NCBI GenBank assembly: GCA_015501075.1
Contig: JADNYJ010000150.1
Location: 1 to 64,000 of the forward strand
Reading direction: 5' to 3'
DNA length: 64,000 nucleotides
From: Gymnopilus junonius
Taxonomy: Eukaryota > Basidiomycota > Agaricomycetes > Agaricales > Galerinaceae
Positions 1 through 11,926 of the stretch are shown here, piece after piece (the first letter of the stretch is position 1; each line of letters begins with the position of its first letter). Position numbers and translations under genes: made by a program. Under the pieces are notes generated by a model. That model was not told where the DNA came from. It was given only the letters and a program-made list of their open reading frames with translations, and did no database searches.

Positions 1-470
1 CGTACCAGCTTAACGCAGATTGAGGGAATAATAATCGATGTTGTAAGTATGTACATTGCTTATATAAGTTGGGTTCATTTCATTTCTTTCAAATCCAGAA
101 TGGCCATGACTCATGAGGGCTACTGCACGCCTTACGAGCTACTAGGCACGATCCCACCTAACGAACGGAACAAATCTGCGACGTAGGTCAAAATCTACGT
201 TGAGAGAAATAAGCCAAGGGAGTGGCACATTCGAAGTAACAGTTCTTGCCTCTTTAATGCAACAAATGTTGGGTAACAACTTTCTTAACTTGTTCTTAAC
301 AGTCTTTTCGTACCTTCTGAGGTGTTATTCTTGAAGGATTACTTGGACGACTGGGCTCGTATGCCTGCTTGTGCCTACAAATACCTTCAATGGAGGCAGT
401 TTCCCTAACTCACAGATTCTCCAAGTACGCGTTACTGTGAATCCAACGTTCGGTAATCCATCAGTGACCT
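1..470. other. 5' edge, no gene recognised
   Basis: No convincing coding frame is visible. It probably holds the upstream region of the HET-domain gene and intergenic DNA. Confidence 0.4.
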
Positions 471-2465
471 TTGCCCAGTCTGCAGGCTAACACAATTGGC
501 TTATCTGACCCAAAGTCTATGCAGAGGAAAACATTAGATGCCATTGATGGAGCCCTGGCCACAGAACACATTCTGTGCCCCCAATGCAAGAAGTCTTTGG
601 AGGTTTCTCGCCTCCTATACAGTCGATCTCGGGGTTCAGAAGACTTCCGTCTCTATGCCGATCTGGAAACACTCGAGGCTTCTTCGTTTGGTGGAGCATG
701 TCACCTCTGCTCTCTATACTTTGGAAAGATTCAGGAGCAGCACAAGCTGATCATTGGACCCGTCGTTGTCACACTTCAGATTTCGCGATCTGGTGGGATG
801 ACACTTCTTATCCAGGCGGGTAAAATGCGTAGCCAGAAAATGGGCTACCTTGCCATTGTCCCTGACGCCGGCGTGGAGAACAATATACCTCCCAGCGCAA
901 AATTCACATTTCTAAACCAGAGCATTTACGAAAACGCCCGGATTACGAAGTCGTTGACCTCAGAAGCATCATTTTCTCTTACCCGAGAGTGGTTACGACA
1001 GTGTTTACAAGCGCATCATAATTGTGCTGAGGCCGCAAGCACAGGATGGTCAAAGAGCAGTCCCAGTCGACTCGTTGATGTTGGTGGCGATGGGCCCAAA
1101 ATTGTAGTTACGCAGGAATTGAGCTTGACTGAGCTGAAGTACTTAACGCTGAGCCACTGTTGGGGCGGGGCGAGAATTTTTTGCCTTTAACAGGAGAACA
1201 TTAAGAGTCTAATGGGAGGAATCTCAATTTCAACCTTACCTAAAACATTTCAGGATGCAATTGTTATCACTCGACGATTAGGGTATGTACCTCGTTTCTG
1301 TCATATGCGGCCACAATTCTAATGACCACATGACAGATACCAATACCTCTGGATTGACTCTCTTTGTATCCTCCAAGACTCTCGTTCTGACTGGCGCTCC
1401 CAGTCTGCAATCATGGGTGAAATCTATGCTAACTCAATTTGCACTATTGCTGCTCTCACAGTACGCAATTCCTACGAAGGCTGTTTTTTTTGACCATGGC
1501 CGGAACCCACTATTATTTCGTCCATGCCGAATCCTAGACGATTTGTACGTTGAAGCTAGCTCCAGCATTGGCACCGATATGCAGATGAGGCTGTCACCAC
1601 TCCCACTTCATACCCGTGCATGGGTCATTCAAGAGCGGATACTTGCCCCAAGGACACTGTACTACGGCAATATGGGGCTCGCATGGGAATGTACAGAATG
1701 TTCGGCAACAGAAGCAGCACCAGGGGGGACGTGAGCCAGTTCTCTACCAAAGCATCCTTCTTTGGGATACAGCAGCAATCTGAAGAGGCGAAACATGACG
1801 CTTGGACAGATATTCAAACCTCGTACACTCGACGTTTCCTTACGCGATTTGACGACAGGCTGGTGGCAATATCGGCTGTAACAAAGCGGTTTGAGGTACT
1901 GACAGGATGGCAAAACGTGTGGGGCTTGTGGAAGGAGTGGTTGTTGATAGATATGCTGTGGTTTGTGGAAGAGCCGACCAAGGGAAGACCAGATACAAAC
2001 GAGTATTTGGCACCGACTTGGTCTTGGGCAGTGGTTGAGGGGAGAGTGATAAAGGCGATTGGTTCCCGGGCATGGAGGGGATCGATGGCCAAAGCTCAAG
2101 TTATTGATGTTGGATTACTTGAAGGACGTGGATACATTCGGCTCTTGGCAATGATGAGAAAGGTGAAAGTCACCATTGAGGGAAAGCTGAATCCGGGAAT
2201 GGAAACACCAGCACCGAAGTGGGAAGAGGTGGACTGGGATCCAGATGTGGTGCTGGGGACAGACAGCCCAGGAGAGGTATTATGGTGTTTATTGGTGGCA
2301 AGGCTGCCAAAGTACCTTGGGGGGAGTGAGGCCTTCGATATTGGACTAGTGGTGACGCTGAAGGATAGGGAATGGGGACGGGTAGGTATATTTAGACAAT
2401 TGCGGGAAAGAAGCACTTTGTTTCCAGAGGACGTGACCGATACCATAGACGTAACAATTGTGTAA
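471..2465 (+). pseudogene. HET-domain (heterokaryon incompatibility) protein, disrupted
   Basis: HET-domain proteins act in fungal non-self recognition and programmed cell death. The HET signatures appear in order: YLTLSHCWGG (near 1138-1167), LPKTFQDAI (near 1235-1262), then YLWIDSLCILQDS after a 54-nt intron (1283-1336), then MGEIYANS, RNPLLFRPCRIL and the C-terminal APTWSWA. The order and spacing fit a normal HET protein of about 600 residues. The frame is broken three times: a TAA at 1188-1190 inside the HET motif; a tract of eight T (1484-1491) after which translation continues one frame over; and another frame change near a G6 tract (1723-1728), which could instead be a short intron. 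I cannot tell true decay from homopolymer errors. No neighbour suggests a partner. The HET assignment is firm; the pseudogene status is less so. Confidence 0.7.
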
Positions 2466-2929
2466 AGTAGTTGTGGAATGACACTATATGAGTACTAAAA
2501 AATAAAGGTGATTTCGATTGTAGTTCAAGCCCAAGTTCAAGTGCGACTGATGTACTGCGCGGTACTCGATATGTATTTGATCGGAATGATAATGTGGCGA
2601 ATCCCAACTCTCTTGGCCTAGCCTGTCTGGGCCCGCTGCCTCAGCGCCAGGACCCTCTTTTTTACCCTTTTACGCGACTAAGCATCCTCGTCTTTTATAT
2701 TTGCCCTGGGATCGATTCACGCCATCCTGAGCTGAGCTTACGATCATTATCAACCAAACAAATCCTGCGGCTCATCAAATTTTCATTTTCCGTCAGGAGA
2801 TAAACCACCCGACTCCATCTTATAAATCCGCAAAGAAGCCAGCATGCAACTTGGTCCCCAGACTCCCCCCAACATAGGCGACCCTTTTGAGGCATCTGTG
2901 TTCAGACTGCGGCTCCAGACCTACCGACA

Positions 2930-4753
2930 ATGACGGCACAAGGAGAATCCTCTCAAGCAGAACAGGCTAGCCACGAAGATGCGATTGACAAGCCGACGCC
3001 CCTTCCCAGATCTCAACTCCTGAGCGTATTTCTGATACAAGGAACGGAACCCATTACAGCGACCGTCATTTACCCATTTATCAATCAGCTCGTCAGAGAA
3101 ACTGGGATTACAGGAGGTGACGAAACGAAGACAGGATATTATGCCGGTGTCATAGTTCGTCCTATTGTTTTGTTTTCGTATTGCTATGTGTCTGACATCG
3201 TTAATCCAAAGGAATCGGTTTTCTTTTTCACGGAATGCGTAACTTGCGTGCAGTGGGGTTACTTGTCGGATCGGTTTGGTCGTAGGCCCATCTTGCTCTG
3301 CGCTCCACTAGGCTTGACCATCGCGATGTTCCTCTTTGGTTCTTCAACAACCTTCTGGTCTCTGGCGGTATCGAGATGCCTTCAGGGACTTTTCAATGGA
3401 AATATAGGTATGAACATCCCTGTCCTGTTCTCACATCATTTACTAATATTGATATAGGGGTTGCAAAAAGTATAATCGCTGAGGTCGGCCCCACTCCATC
3501 TAAGGGTCCTTTTTGTCAAACTGACTTTCTCTTCCCTTTAGCTTACGGATTCCACAAACCGTGGTGATGCTTATGCGGCCATGCCAATCATTTGGAACAC
3601 CGGTGTGACTATAGGGTAAGTACGACCTCTACATCTACAGGGTATCATAGGCCTCACGTTTCGGCAGACCTATTCTTGGCGGCACGTTCTCGAACCCAGC
3701 AAAGCAATGGCCTAACAGTTTTGGTCGCATCCCATATTTGCGAAGCCATCCTTATTTCCTACCTTGCTTCCTGGCCGGACTTTTCTCCTTCACAGCTTTC
3801 CTTGTTGCATTGTTGAAGTTAAAAGAGGTGAATGATTTACGTTGAGCTCTACTTGATAAATTTCTAACCTTCATTAGACGTTACCTTCAAAATTTCAGAA
3901 ATCCCAGAATACGAATGACCCGGAAGGAAGGCCACTCATTGAAGATGAGAACGTCAGCCATTATGGCTCCAACGGCTCTTCTTCTAGTTTCTCTGTTATC
4001 TCAGAACCACAGTCCGTAACGCCTCCTGTCTCTCAGGCCGTTTTCACTCCTCCTATACTCAGGACATTGATGAACCACTTCTTCCTCGCCGGATTGGATA
4101 TGTCCCACTTTGTACTTTTACCGCTCATGTATTCAACGCCTTTGGAATACGGAGGGCTAGGATTGGATCCATTCAAGATCGGGTTCACGCTAGGCGCTTT
4201 TGGTTTCGTTAACTCTCTAATCCAAGCAAACTTTCTGGGGGGATTCCTAAGGAAGCATGGTGCTCGGAAGGTTTACATATGCTCGTTTTCCGGCCTTCTT
4301 GGTTGCTTCACCATGTACCCGATCTTGAAATTCTTCTCGCAGCAAGCGCATGGTGTCAACCCCGTCGTGGTTGCGTGCATTATAGTCCAGCTTATGTTCC
4401 AGTCCTTGATATCTTTTGCATTTGGTGAGTCTCGGGAAACTGTTGAAATAAGTCGCACTCATTTCAGAACTTTACAAGGTTCTTTGCAAGTCATCCTTGT
4501 CGAAAGTGTTCCGGAAGGAGGACCTTTAGGCGCTGTCAATGGTGTTGCTCAGATGCTTGCCTCCGGGCTGAGGGCCATCGCGCCCACGTTCGCCTCGTCG
4601 CTCTTTTCACTTTCTTTACAGAAAAATCTCGCGGGTGGTAATATGGTTTATTATATACTGATAGCGTTAACGCTAGTGGGTATCCGGTGTTCCTTTTTCA
4701 TGCCATCAAAGTCTGCAAGAGACAAGAAAGGGACGTCTTCCCCGACACCTTGA
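2930..4753 (+). CDS. MFS transporter 1 (DHA-like)
   Basis: Major facilitator superfamily permease of about 500 residues, 12 membrane helices expected, probably proton-driven efflux at the plasma or vacuolar membrane. Seven exons: 2930-3154, 3212-3407, 3458-3483, 3542-3615, 3668-3827, 3878-4424, 4479-4753. Visible motifs: EPITATVIYPFINQLVRE in helix 1, the loop-2/3 motif A GYLSDRFGRRPIL, PEGGPLGAVNGVAQ in helix 10-11, and an acidic central loop after exon 5. The first intron has a GTTCGT donor and is a multiple of three, so retention would keep the frame. The start at 2930 follows a long untranslated stretch and matches the paralogue's N-terminus. It is the upstream member of a tandem pair with MFS2. 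The substrate cannot be inferred; the family includes multidrug and zinc-induced-facilitator-like carriers. Confidence 0.9.
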
Positions 4754-5737
4754 AAAATTGCTAGACTAGACACAAAATTCGCCTAGAGAACACGTATTCT
4801 AGCTCAAGAAACCATTGTTGCCGGAGTTTTAGGGTCAGTTCTCAAGCTATCTTGTGCCATCAGATGAGTCTGACCTACCTCAGGTGATTCTAGGTTTAAC
4901 TCTTTATTAAATCTTCTATATGATTATGACATCGGCCGAGCTTAGGCCTTCCACGCTGGCTTTAGGCGCATAACAACACTGGCGGCTGAAGCTTCCTAAG
5001 CCTTGACTTAAACACGTAAAGCAAGAGGTTTGGCAGAACTCCGGAGGATTTCTTGAACCTGATACATATCACCATCTGTTCGTCGGGACTACCTTCTGAA
5101 CTCTCCTTCCTAGCCGAAATTCACCTCCAATCAGGAGAGCAAGACCCTGCAGGTCATGATCATTTCAGATGATAGCCTTCTTCCTTGCTATTGGAAGGTG
5201 GGATCGTTTTCGTTAGAGCCATTGTGAAATTCAAGCCCTGATACATTCAAACCTTTCGAGTTACAAATGGATCCGTGGATAACGCTGTTACTTCCAATGA
5301 CGAATGCTTTAAAGCTTTAATTCCTTTTCCCACTTCTACTGCGCAAGGCCACTACATGCATCGTAGTATGGCACACTGAACAACTTGTAACGGTCTGATA
5401 GCCCGACAAACCTGTGCTGTTTTTCTCCACCAAATTGTCTGTAGAAATTCTTTTCTTTCTGAATCACGGGGACAATGTGGAGTAGTTGAACTCTCTGCAC
5501 GAGTCGACAGTTGAACACCTCTTCGAAAATTTCCTTGTCAAGAACCCGCTGACTGAGCATAGCCAGTATGACATGGCTTGTAATCGAACGTCGTTATCCT
5601 TGCTCTCCTATTCGGACTTCAAATGAATTAGCCGTCTGATATATCATATATCATAGCTCCTTATCTTTACAAATCTCAAAACTTTTTCTCCTCTCTTACC
5701 TTGCTGCAAGGCACTAGTACTGGTCATCTAACTGACG
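4754..5737. other. Intergenic region between MFS1 and MFS2
   Basis: This is 984 bases with no convincing gene. It should contain the MFS1 terminator region and the MFS2 promoter. The only open frames are short and unrelated to known proteins. Confidence 0.5.
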
Positions 5738-7716
5738 ATGGCCGCTCAAGCTCAAGGAGGAACGACGTCACAGCGCGCTGTTACGACCACACACGACATT
5801 CACGAATTTGACGACGATCACGAAAATGAAACCGAAAACCAAAAACCGACACCATTGCCCATAGCTCCGTTGCTCAGCATCTTCCTGATCCAGCTGGCGG
5901 AGCCTGTCACAGCAACAGTTATCTACCCCTTCATCAATCAGTTCGTTAGAGAAACTGGAATCACCGGAGGAGATGAAAAGAAAACGGGCTATTATGCAGG
6001 CATCATCGTGCGTAGAATTTTTCTATTGTTTTTATCTGGTTTTAGTAAGTATTGGCATTCCAGGAATCTGCTTTCTTTTTTGCGGAGAGTGTGACAGTTA
6101 TTCAATGGGGCTACCTATCCGATCGTTATGGCCGCAGACCAATCTTGCTCTTGGGCCCTTTGGGTTTGGGAGTAGCAATGCTATTATTTGGAATGTCGAC
6201 AACCTTTTGGCCTCTTGTTGTGTCCCGTTGCTTTCAGGGCATCTTTAATGGCAACATCGGTTTGTCCCTCTCCCTTGTCTTATTTGCATCTTCCAACAAA
6301 TTTACTCAGCGCGTCATTCCACTCTCCTTAGGTGTGACAAAAAGTGCTATTGCAGAGGTAGCTTCAATCGATATTCGATAGCAGCTGCTTAGGGCTGATG
6401 TTGAACACCTTTTACCAAGTTAACAGATTCTACAAATAGAGGGGACGCTTATGCATTTATACCTCTTGTTTGGAGTTTCGGTACTACGACGGGGTTAGTT
6501 TCTCCTCACTGCTCCCAATTGTTGAGCTCTCAACGAGTTGCATTGATAGGCCTATTCTTGGTGGCGTGCTCTCCAATGCAGCGACTCACTGGCCGGATAC
6601 ATTCGGCCGTATTCCATACCTGAGGACGCACCCATATTTTCTCCCTTGCTTCATAGCGGCTACCTTCTCTTTTGCGACCTTCATCATTGTCTTGTTTGCG
6701 CTAAAAGAAGTCAGTTTTTATATGATGCCAGGTATTTATGCTCACCAGATTTTCAGACTTTGCCCTCTCTTGTCCACGAGGAAAAACTAAAGAGACACCA
6801 TAAATATATCTCGGACGAGATACCTTCAACTTCGGAGAGCAGATTGATTGACAACGGGGATAGCCATCATTATGGAACAGAAAATTCTTCGTTGCGCCAT
6901 GCCACTGCAGCGTCTGAATCGTCTGCCCTCTTAGGACAAATCGAGCCAACCTCTCTGGTTGACATGCCCAGTAAACCAGATGCTACTGGCCTTTGGGTGA
7001 TACTCACACGACCGATCCTCATGACCCTTGTCAATCATATATTCTTAACATTCCTGGATATGTGCCATTTCGCTCTCATACCCTTGATGTATTCTACCCC
7101 CGTAGAATTCGGAGGACTTGGTCTAAAACCTTTCGAAATCGGGATAATTCTGGGTACCTTTGGTTTCGTCAACTCCATTGTACAAGCCAAGTTCCTCGGT
7201 GGTTTCATCAGGAAATTTGGTGGTCGAAAAGTTTACAGGCTTTCATTTTCCTGTCTTCTCGTGTGCTTTGGGATGTATCCGGTTTTGCATTTCTTTTCCC
7301 AACGAGCTGGAGGGGTGGATGCATTTGTCATGATCTTTATTATTATTCAATTCAGTTTCCAGATGGCGATTTATATGGCATATGGTGAGCTCTGTCGTAA
7401 AGTAACAGCTTGCTTTATTCATTATATTCTAATGTTTCGTTTTAAAGGCTCTCTTCAGGTTGTCCTGGTTGAGAGCATTCCAGAAGGCGGACCGATGGGG
7501 ACCGTCAATGGGGTTGCTCAGATGGTTGGGTCTGGCATGAGATCTCTTGCTCCCACATTCGCCTCATCTCTTTTCTCAATATCTCTCCAGCGAGGTATCG
7601 CGGGAGGAAACATGGTCTACTTCATTCTCTTGGCTATGACTCTGGTGGGCGTCCGTTGCACTGTATTGCTCCCAAAGCGTGTCAGTGAAAAACGAAGATC
7701 CTCACGGAGGATTTAA
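5738..7716 (+). CDS. MFS transporter 2 (tandem duplicate of MFS1)
   Basis: MFS permease of about 540 residues and close paralogue of MFS1. Seven exons: 5738-6007, 6064-6259, 6332-6357, 6420-6493, 6550-6709, 6757-7384, 7448-7716. Exons 2 to 5 are 196, 26, 74 and 160 nt, exactly as in MFS1, which proves recent common origin. Motifs: LAEPVTATVIYPFINQFVRE, GYLSDRYGRRPILLL (motif A), LTDSTNRGDAYAF in the helix 4-5 region, and PEGGPMGTVNGVAQM. The N-terminus is longer and acidic (DEFDDDHEN-type residues 25-40), and the central loop is longer than in MFS1. No lesions are seen. Likely role: secondary active export of a small organic or metal substrate; the specificity is unknown. Confidence 0.9.
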
Positions 7717-8852
7717 TAAAAGGTCTTTCCCTACAAATAGATAAATAGTATAGTGTGCGTTATTATATCATAGACGAGATTCTTGACAGAGCATTCTAGC
7801 ATCCATTCACACTGTTGCATACTACCAAAGCGATGAAAAATAAATCAGAAGAAGTTGTACGATGATGTTCACTGATGAGACGGTTGGGTTGTGATCTCTC
7901 CGTTTCCGTCCCTCCTTGGGTCAGGAAGCAAAAAGGAGAAAAATACAAATCAGCATCGCCTTGTTCGTAGGGCGTCGCTTGGGTTCGTAGATTTTCCTTT
8001 TCGTTGACCTTTTGGAGTACAAACATCAGACGGATCGTTTTTTGTTGTTAGTCGATCAAAGTTTTATGCATGGCTTAGATTTCACAACGGAAGTCGCAAC
8101 GGAAAGCAAGACGACATCCGCACGTTACACACTCACAACTTCCGCTACGGTAACACTTTGCCGTTGCATCCGAAGGAGGGCGGAATCAATTTTGCTTAGG
8201 AGCAAGCACTACAGTGCCTTGGATACAATCGCGATGTACTGCTGAGAAGTAAAGAAAATGGGCAACATTCACGCACAATTTCCGAGCCCTCAGCAATATC
8301 ACCATAACCAGCCTTTTGGGATGTAAATGCTTATAAACGACCCTCCATGTTCGAGGTGTTTTTGTGAAGTCCCATTTGTAAAGAATACGGAGCGGAAAAG
8401 GTCAGATGAAGAGCCAGGAGCGGAAAAGAGATCCCAATGGCCGTGCCGGGTGATCATACTGGGATCAATGAAGTCATACGCCATAGTTAGTTACATACCA
8501 TACCATAGTAACCGAGTCCACATCCATGGCACCGATATAATTTTAGGAAGACCTGGCTCATTTAAAGCGGAAGGAGTATCCAAAAGGATAGGTGCTCCAT
8601 TCGACAACCTGCCCACTTTTCATTATTGAAGCAGATGCTTTATATACATCCATCATTCGAGTTTCTGGGCCAGCTTTAGTGCCGATAGTTCCACCTAAGG
8701 ACGCTGCTATCAAACGTCTTACTCTTGCAGGCCACAGCCGCGTTCCATCCATCGTTCTTTTCATCCCAGGTGAACCAAGGCGAGCGAGGGATATCCTCCT
8801 AAACACCTAGATCCCCTGAATACCGTTTTCTTTCCGCAGCAACAGCATCCAG
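7717..8852. other. Intergenic region
   Basis: This is 1.1 kb between MFS2 and the acidic ORF. Several short frames exist on both strands (for example 8012-8245 and 8558-8806), but none has recognisable domains or splice-supported extension. Confidence 0.45.
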
Positions 8853-9578
8853 ATGAGTGGAAGCGGCCAACTTTCTCAGACCACTCCGCGGTCTACAGAA
8901 CAACACCGTGCTGCAATCGCCAACGATTTCGATTTGCATCATCCGCTAAACGAAAGCTCAGCGTTATACTGCCATCGGAGCCACGAAGGACTGGAGATAT
9001 TTCCACAGAGTGAGAGATCAACGTTCCAAGGAAGCAACCCGTCTGACGGGGCCCACACCCTTTCGAGCTCGGATGTGGAGTATGAAGCCCCGTACTTCAA
9101 CGATGAAGATTTGTTCCACCGCCTAGACGACGAGTATGATTACCCGCATGGCGTTGATGAAGAATTTGATGCTTACGAGCAGGACTTTTTGTACGGTGAT
9201 GTACCCTTGAGGGGCGGTGATTTAATGGTAGACTTGGGCGGCCAGATGGTGCCTGAAGAAGAGCTCGATCCAGAATATTTCGATGTCAACGACTTTTATA
9301 ACCAAGGTGGCCTTCCTGGGTCAGAACACCAGGGTGCTGAACCCGACTTCGATCTAGAGGGCGAGATGAGGGATAGCATGGAAGAAGGCACTTTGGGTGT
9401 CGACAGGTTTTCAGATTTTCGTCTCAGGCCTCTGCAGACTTGGCCACGAACTGGACACCCAAGGTTGAGGAATGTCCAATTCTCAAACTTGTTTACGGGG
9501 CTTACTCACGGGTCGCGGCATAAGCAGAAACTAAGCAGAATGAAGAGGCCCCTTAGGGCTTGTAGTATATGTATATAA
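8853..9578 (+). CDS. Hypothetical acidic protein
   Basis: A single uninterrupted frame of 241 residues. I do not recognise it. The middle (about residues 70-180) is rich in Asp, Glu and Tyr/Phe, for example DEDLFHRLDDEYDY and PEEELDPEYFDVNDFY. The C-terminal 35 residues are basic and end RHKQKLSRMKRPLRACSICI. No signal peptide or membrane segment is apparent. The composition suggests a disordered protein, perhaps interacting with basic partners; this is inference only. It lies between an MFS gene and the secreted Ala/Ser-rich gene on the same strand. A spurious long frame is possible, although the length and consistent acidic composition favour a real gene. Confidence 0.5.
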   Translation: MSGSGQLSQTTPRSTEQHRAAIANDFDLHHPLNESSALYCHRSHEGLEIFPQSERSTFQGSNPSDGAHTLSSSDVEYEAPYFNDEDLFHRLDDEYDYPHGVDEEFDAYEQDFLYGDVPLRGGDLMVDLGGQMVPEEELDPEYFDVNDFYNQGGLPGSEHQGAEPDFDLEGEMRDSMEEGTLGVDRFSDFRLRPLQTWPRTGHPRLRNVQFSNLFTGLTHGSRHKQKLSRMKRPLRACSICI

Positions 9579-10673
9579 ACCTCTGTACTTTTTGGAAAGT
9601 TTGTATCGTTAAACATAATTTATATTGGCCTTGAAGGAAACGAAGATGCTCACAGGTTTCTGCGCTTTGGATTCGTAATCTCCACATCAATTGTTCAGGA
9701 AAACATTCAAGGTAGCATCGGGTCATATATATCTTCCCATAGACTATTTGGTACGCGGTGAAATATCCTGAGCTGCTAAATGAGGCCTGGAACAGCCAGT
9801 GGCTATTCTATAGATCGGATGAGTGGAAAGAGTTCGGAGTTACGCATGTCACGAATCTCTTAGCCTCTCTTACTACTTGTTTACCTTCGCCCAATCTTCA
9901 GCAATCGTCTCGACATGGGTCCAGCAGCGCCAGCGCTCAGAACTCCCTGCGTATATATATGTACGCCTTGCGACACACATCCAACTCTAGCGCATTTTGC
10001 AAGCACGAGTTAGGAATTTAGATCTTTGTAGAAACAAATCAAGCATCTTCAAGCACAAGAAATATGCCCCGCAGATCATGACAAATTGCCATGTAGAAGG
10101 AAGTGTGTAGAACAAATCCTACAAACATGGGGTCTACATATCATCATGCTATGTGGGGTAACGATGAAACACCTGCGGTTTCTGGGTCTTAACCCGGATC
10201 TTTCGGCATGTTTGAAGGCACTGCTTTTATGTACTGTGAACCTGGTCTTTTTCTTGCCGCAGTTGTAGAAAGAGGTGTGTTTTTGAGTTTCTATACCGAG
10301 CAAAGCCGTTGCTTTTGCAGAGGAACACCAGATTTCTGACCATATTAATAATTATATTATCGACAAAATACGTGCAATAGGTTTAATCACCTTGAACGTT
10401 GACATTTTCAATTACGGCACGCTCTGGATAGCCGAGAGGATCAATTGATGAACTGATGCACATCCCATCTTGTGTTCCAGGGGTTTCCCAGGAGACAGGC
10501 GATCCCTGAGCAAGGAGGTATAAAAGGCACTCAGCGCCCACCTGGAATCTTTAGCAGTGCTCCCCATCACTATCCCTAGGTGCCAGGTTGCCCTAGAGTC
10601 TGTCTATTTCGCCGGTCGACGTCCCTCAAACCTTTCGAAAGACACCACTTGAATAATCACCGTTTGTTCCACG
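9579..10673. other. Intergenic region with promoter of the secreted-protein gene
   Basis: No gene is recognised. The right end holds a TATA box (10519-10526) for the next gene. Short frames at 9758-10021 and 10086-10303 carry no known motif. Confidence 0.45.
10519..10526 (+). promoter_or_regulatory. TATA box
   Basis: TATAAAAG lies 148 bases upstream of the ATG at 10674, at a distance typical of a strongly expressed fungal gene with a 100-nt leader. Confidence 0.55.
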
Positions 10674-11926
10674 ATGATCTCAGCCTCGACTCTCTTTTTT
10701 GCCACCTTGATCTTCAGCCCCGCCTCTTCGGTTTTGGGTGCTCCCATTAGGTATGCCATTTTACACCAAGCCGCGGTGCTCAATTTGAATTCAATTATCA
10801 TGATTGTAGGGTTGCGGACACTAGCTCTGGCGTTGTCGCCCGCGACGTGGCTAGCTTGCCCTTCGCTGCCCGCTTCGTTGCCAAGCGTGATGAACCATTC
10901 CACGAGTTCATTGGGGCTCGCGAGCCCATTGAGCTCCACTCCTCCACTGAGGAGAAGCGTGAGGAACCCGTCCGCCGCTACGCTCGTCGCCTTATCCACG
11001 ACTTTCTCGAAGCCCGTGAACCCGAAGCTGCCGCTGTTGAGACCCGCGAGGAGCTGGCCGAGCGCCGCTACCCTCGCCGTGCTCTCTTCAACTTCGAGAA
11101 GCGTGAACCTGCTACCACAATTAAGGAGACCGCCGTTGTCATTACCAAGGAAATCGTCCATGACACCCCAGCTGACGCTGCTGCTCACGGTCACCACCAT
11201 CATGCTGACAAGGCTGATGCTGCCCCATCCGTAGTCTCTGTCACCATCCCTGTCCCTAGCGTGCCCGCGTTTCCGGCTGTCCCTGTTGTCCCCAGCGTAG
11301 TCGTATCGGTCTCCGCTGCCTCCCAAACCACCACCGTAGCCTCCTCGGTTGTGTCCTCCAGTGCAGCTGCTACCTCCAGCATTGCTTCTGCTTCCGTATC
11401 TTCAAGCTCTGCAGCCGCTGTTGCCACCAGCACATCGACCTCTGCTGCCACCGTCACTGCCACCCCCAGTGTGACCTCTGCTTCTGCGGCTCAAGCAACC
11501 ACCTCTGCTTCTGCTACTAGCTCTGCCGCCGTCAGTGATGCCACCCCCGTCACCTCTGCTCCCAGCACTGGAACCGACTCTACACCCGCTCAAACTCCGG
11601 CTAACGGACCAGCTGATGGTGCTTCCCAACAGCCTCCTGCTGCTGGCGCTACCCCCAGCACTGGCAGTGATGTTCCCCCAACCACCAGCAGCACTGACAG
11701 CTCCGCCACTGGAGCTTCTGGAGATGCTCCCTCTACCCCAGCAGCTGATTCGACCTCCTCGACTAACGGTCCTTCAGCTCCCGCTTCGGATGCTTCTGCG
11801 TCCCCTGGATCTGCTGATCCTGCTTCGCAGCCCCTCCCCCTGCCGCCCGACGCTCTTGGCCGTCAGCGGGGCTGCTTTGGCTTCTGCAGTCAGGCGCCAA
11901 CTGAACAACGATGCTTAAATGCATAA
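10674..11926 (+). CDS. Secreted Ala/Ser/Thr-rich protein with dibasic processing sites
   Basis: Two exons: 10674-10750 and 10810 onward. Exon 1 encodes a classical signal peptide (MISASTLFFATLIFSPASSV, then LGAP as the likely cleavage site). Residues of about 40-130 contain repeated Lys-Arg or Arg-Arg sites (AKRDEPF, EKREEPV, RRYARRL, ERRYPRRA, EKREPAT) separated by short similar segments, as in Kex2-processed precursors. A His patch (HGHHHHA) follows. The remaining 220 residues are low-complexity Val/Ala/Ser/Thr/Pro, probably O-mannosylated. The annotated frame ends CLNA at 11926. However, an overlapping frame ending at 11918 gives a hydrophobic GPI-like tail (LLAVSGAALASAV), so a one-base indel near the C-rich tract at 11833-11850 is suspected. 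It could be a wall-anchored protein and/or a peptide precursor. Confidence 0.75.

Noticed and set aside
11200..11629. Minus-strand frames opposite the Ser/Ala-rich gene
   Set aside because: They arise from repetitive Ala/Ser/Thr codons read in antisense.
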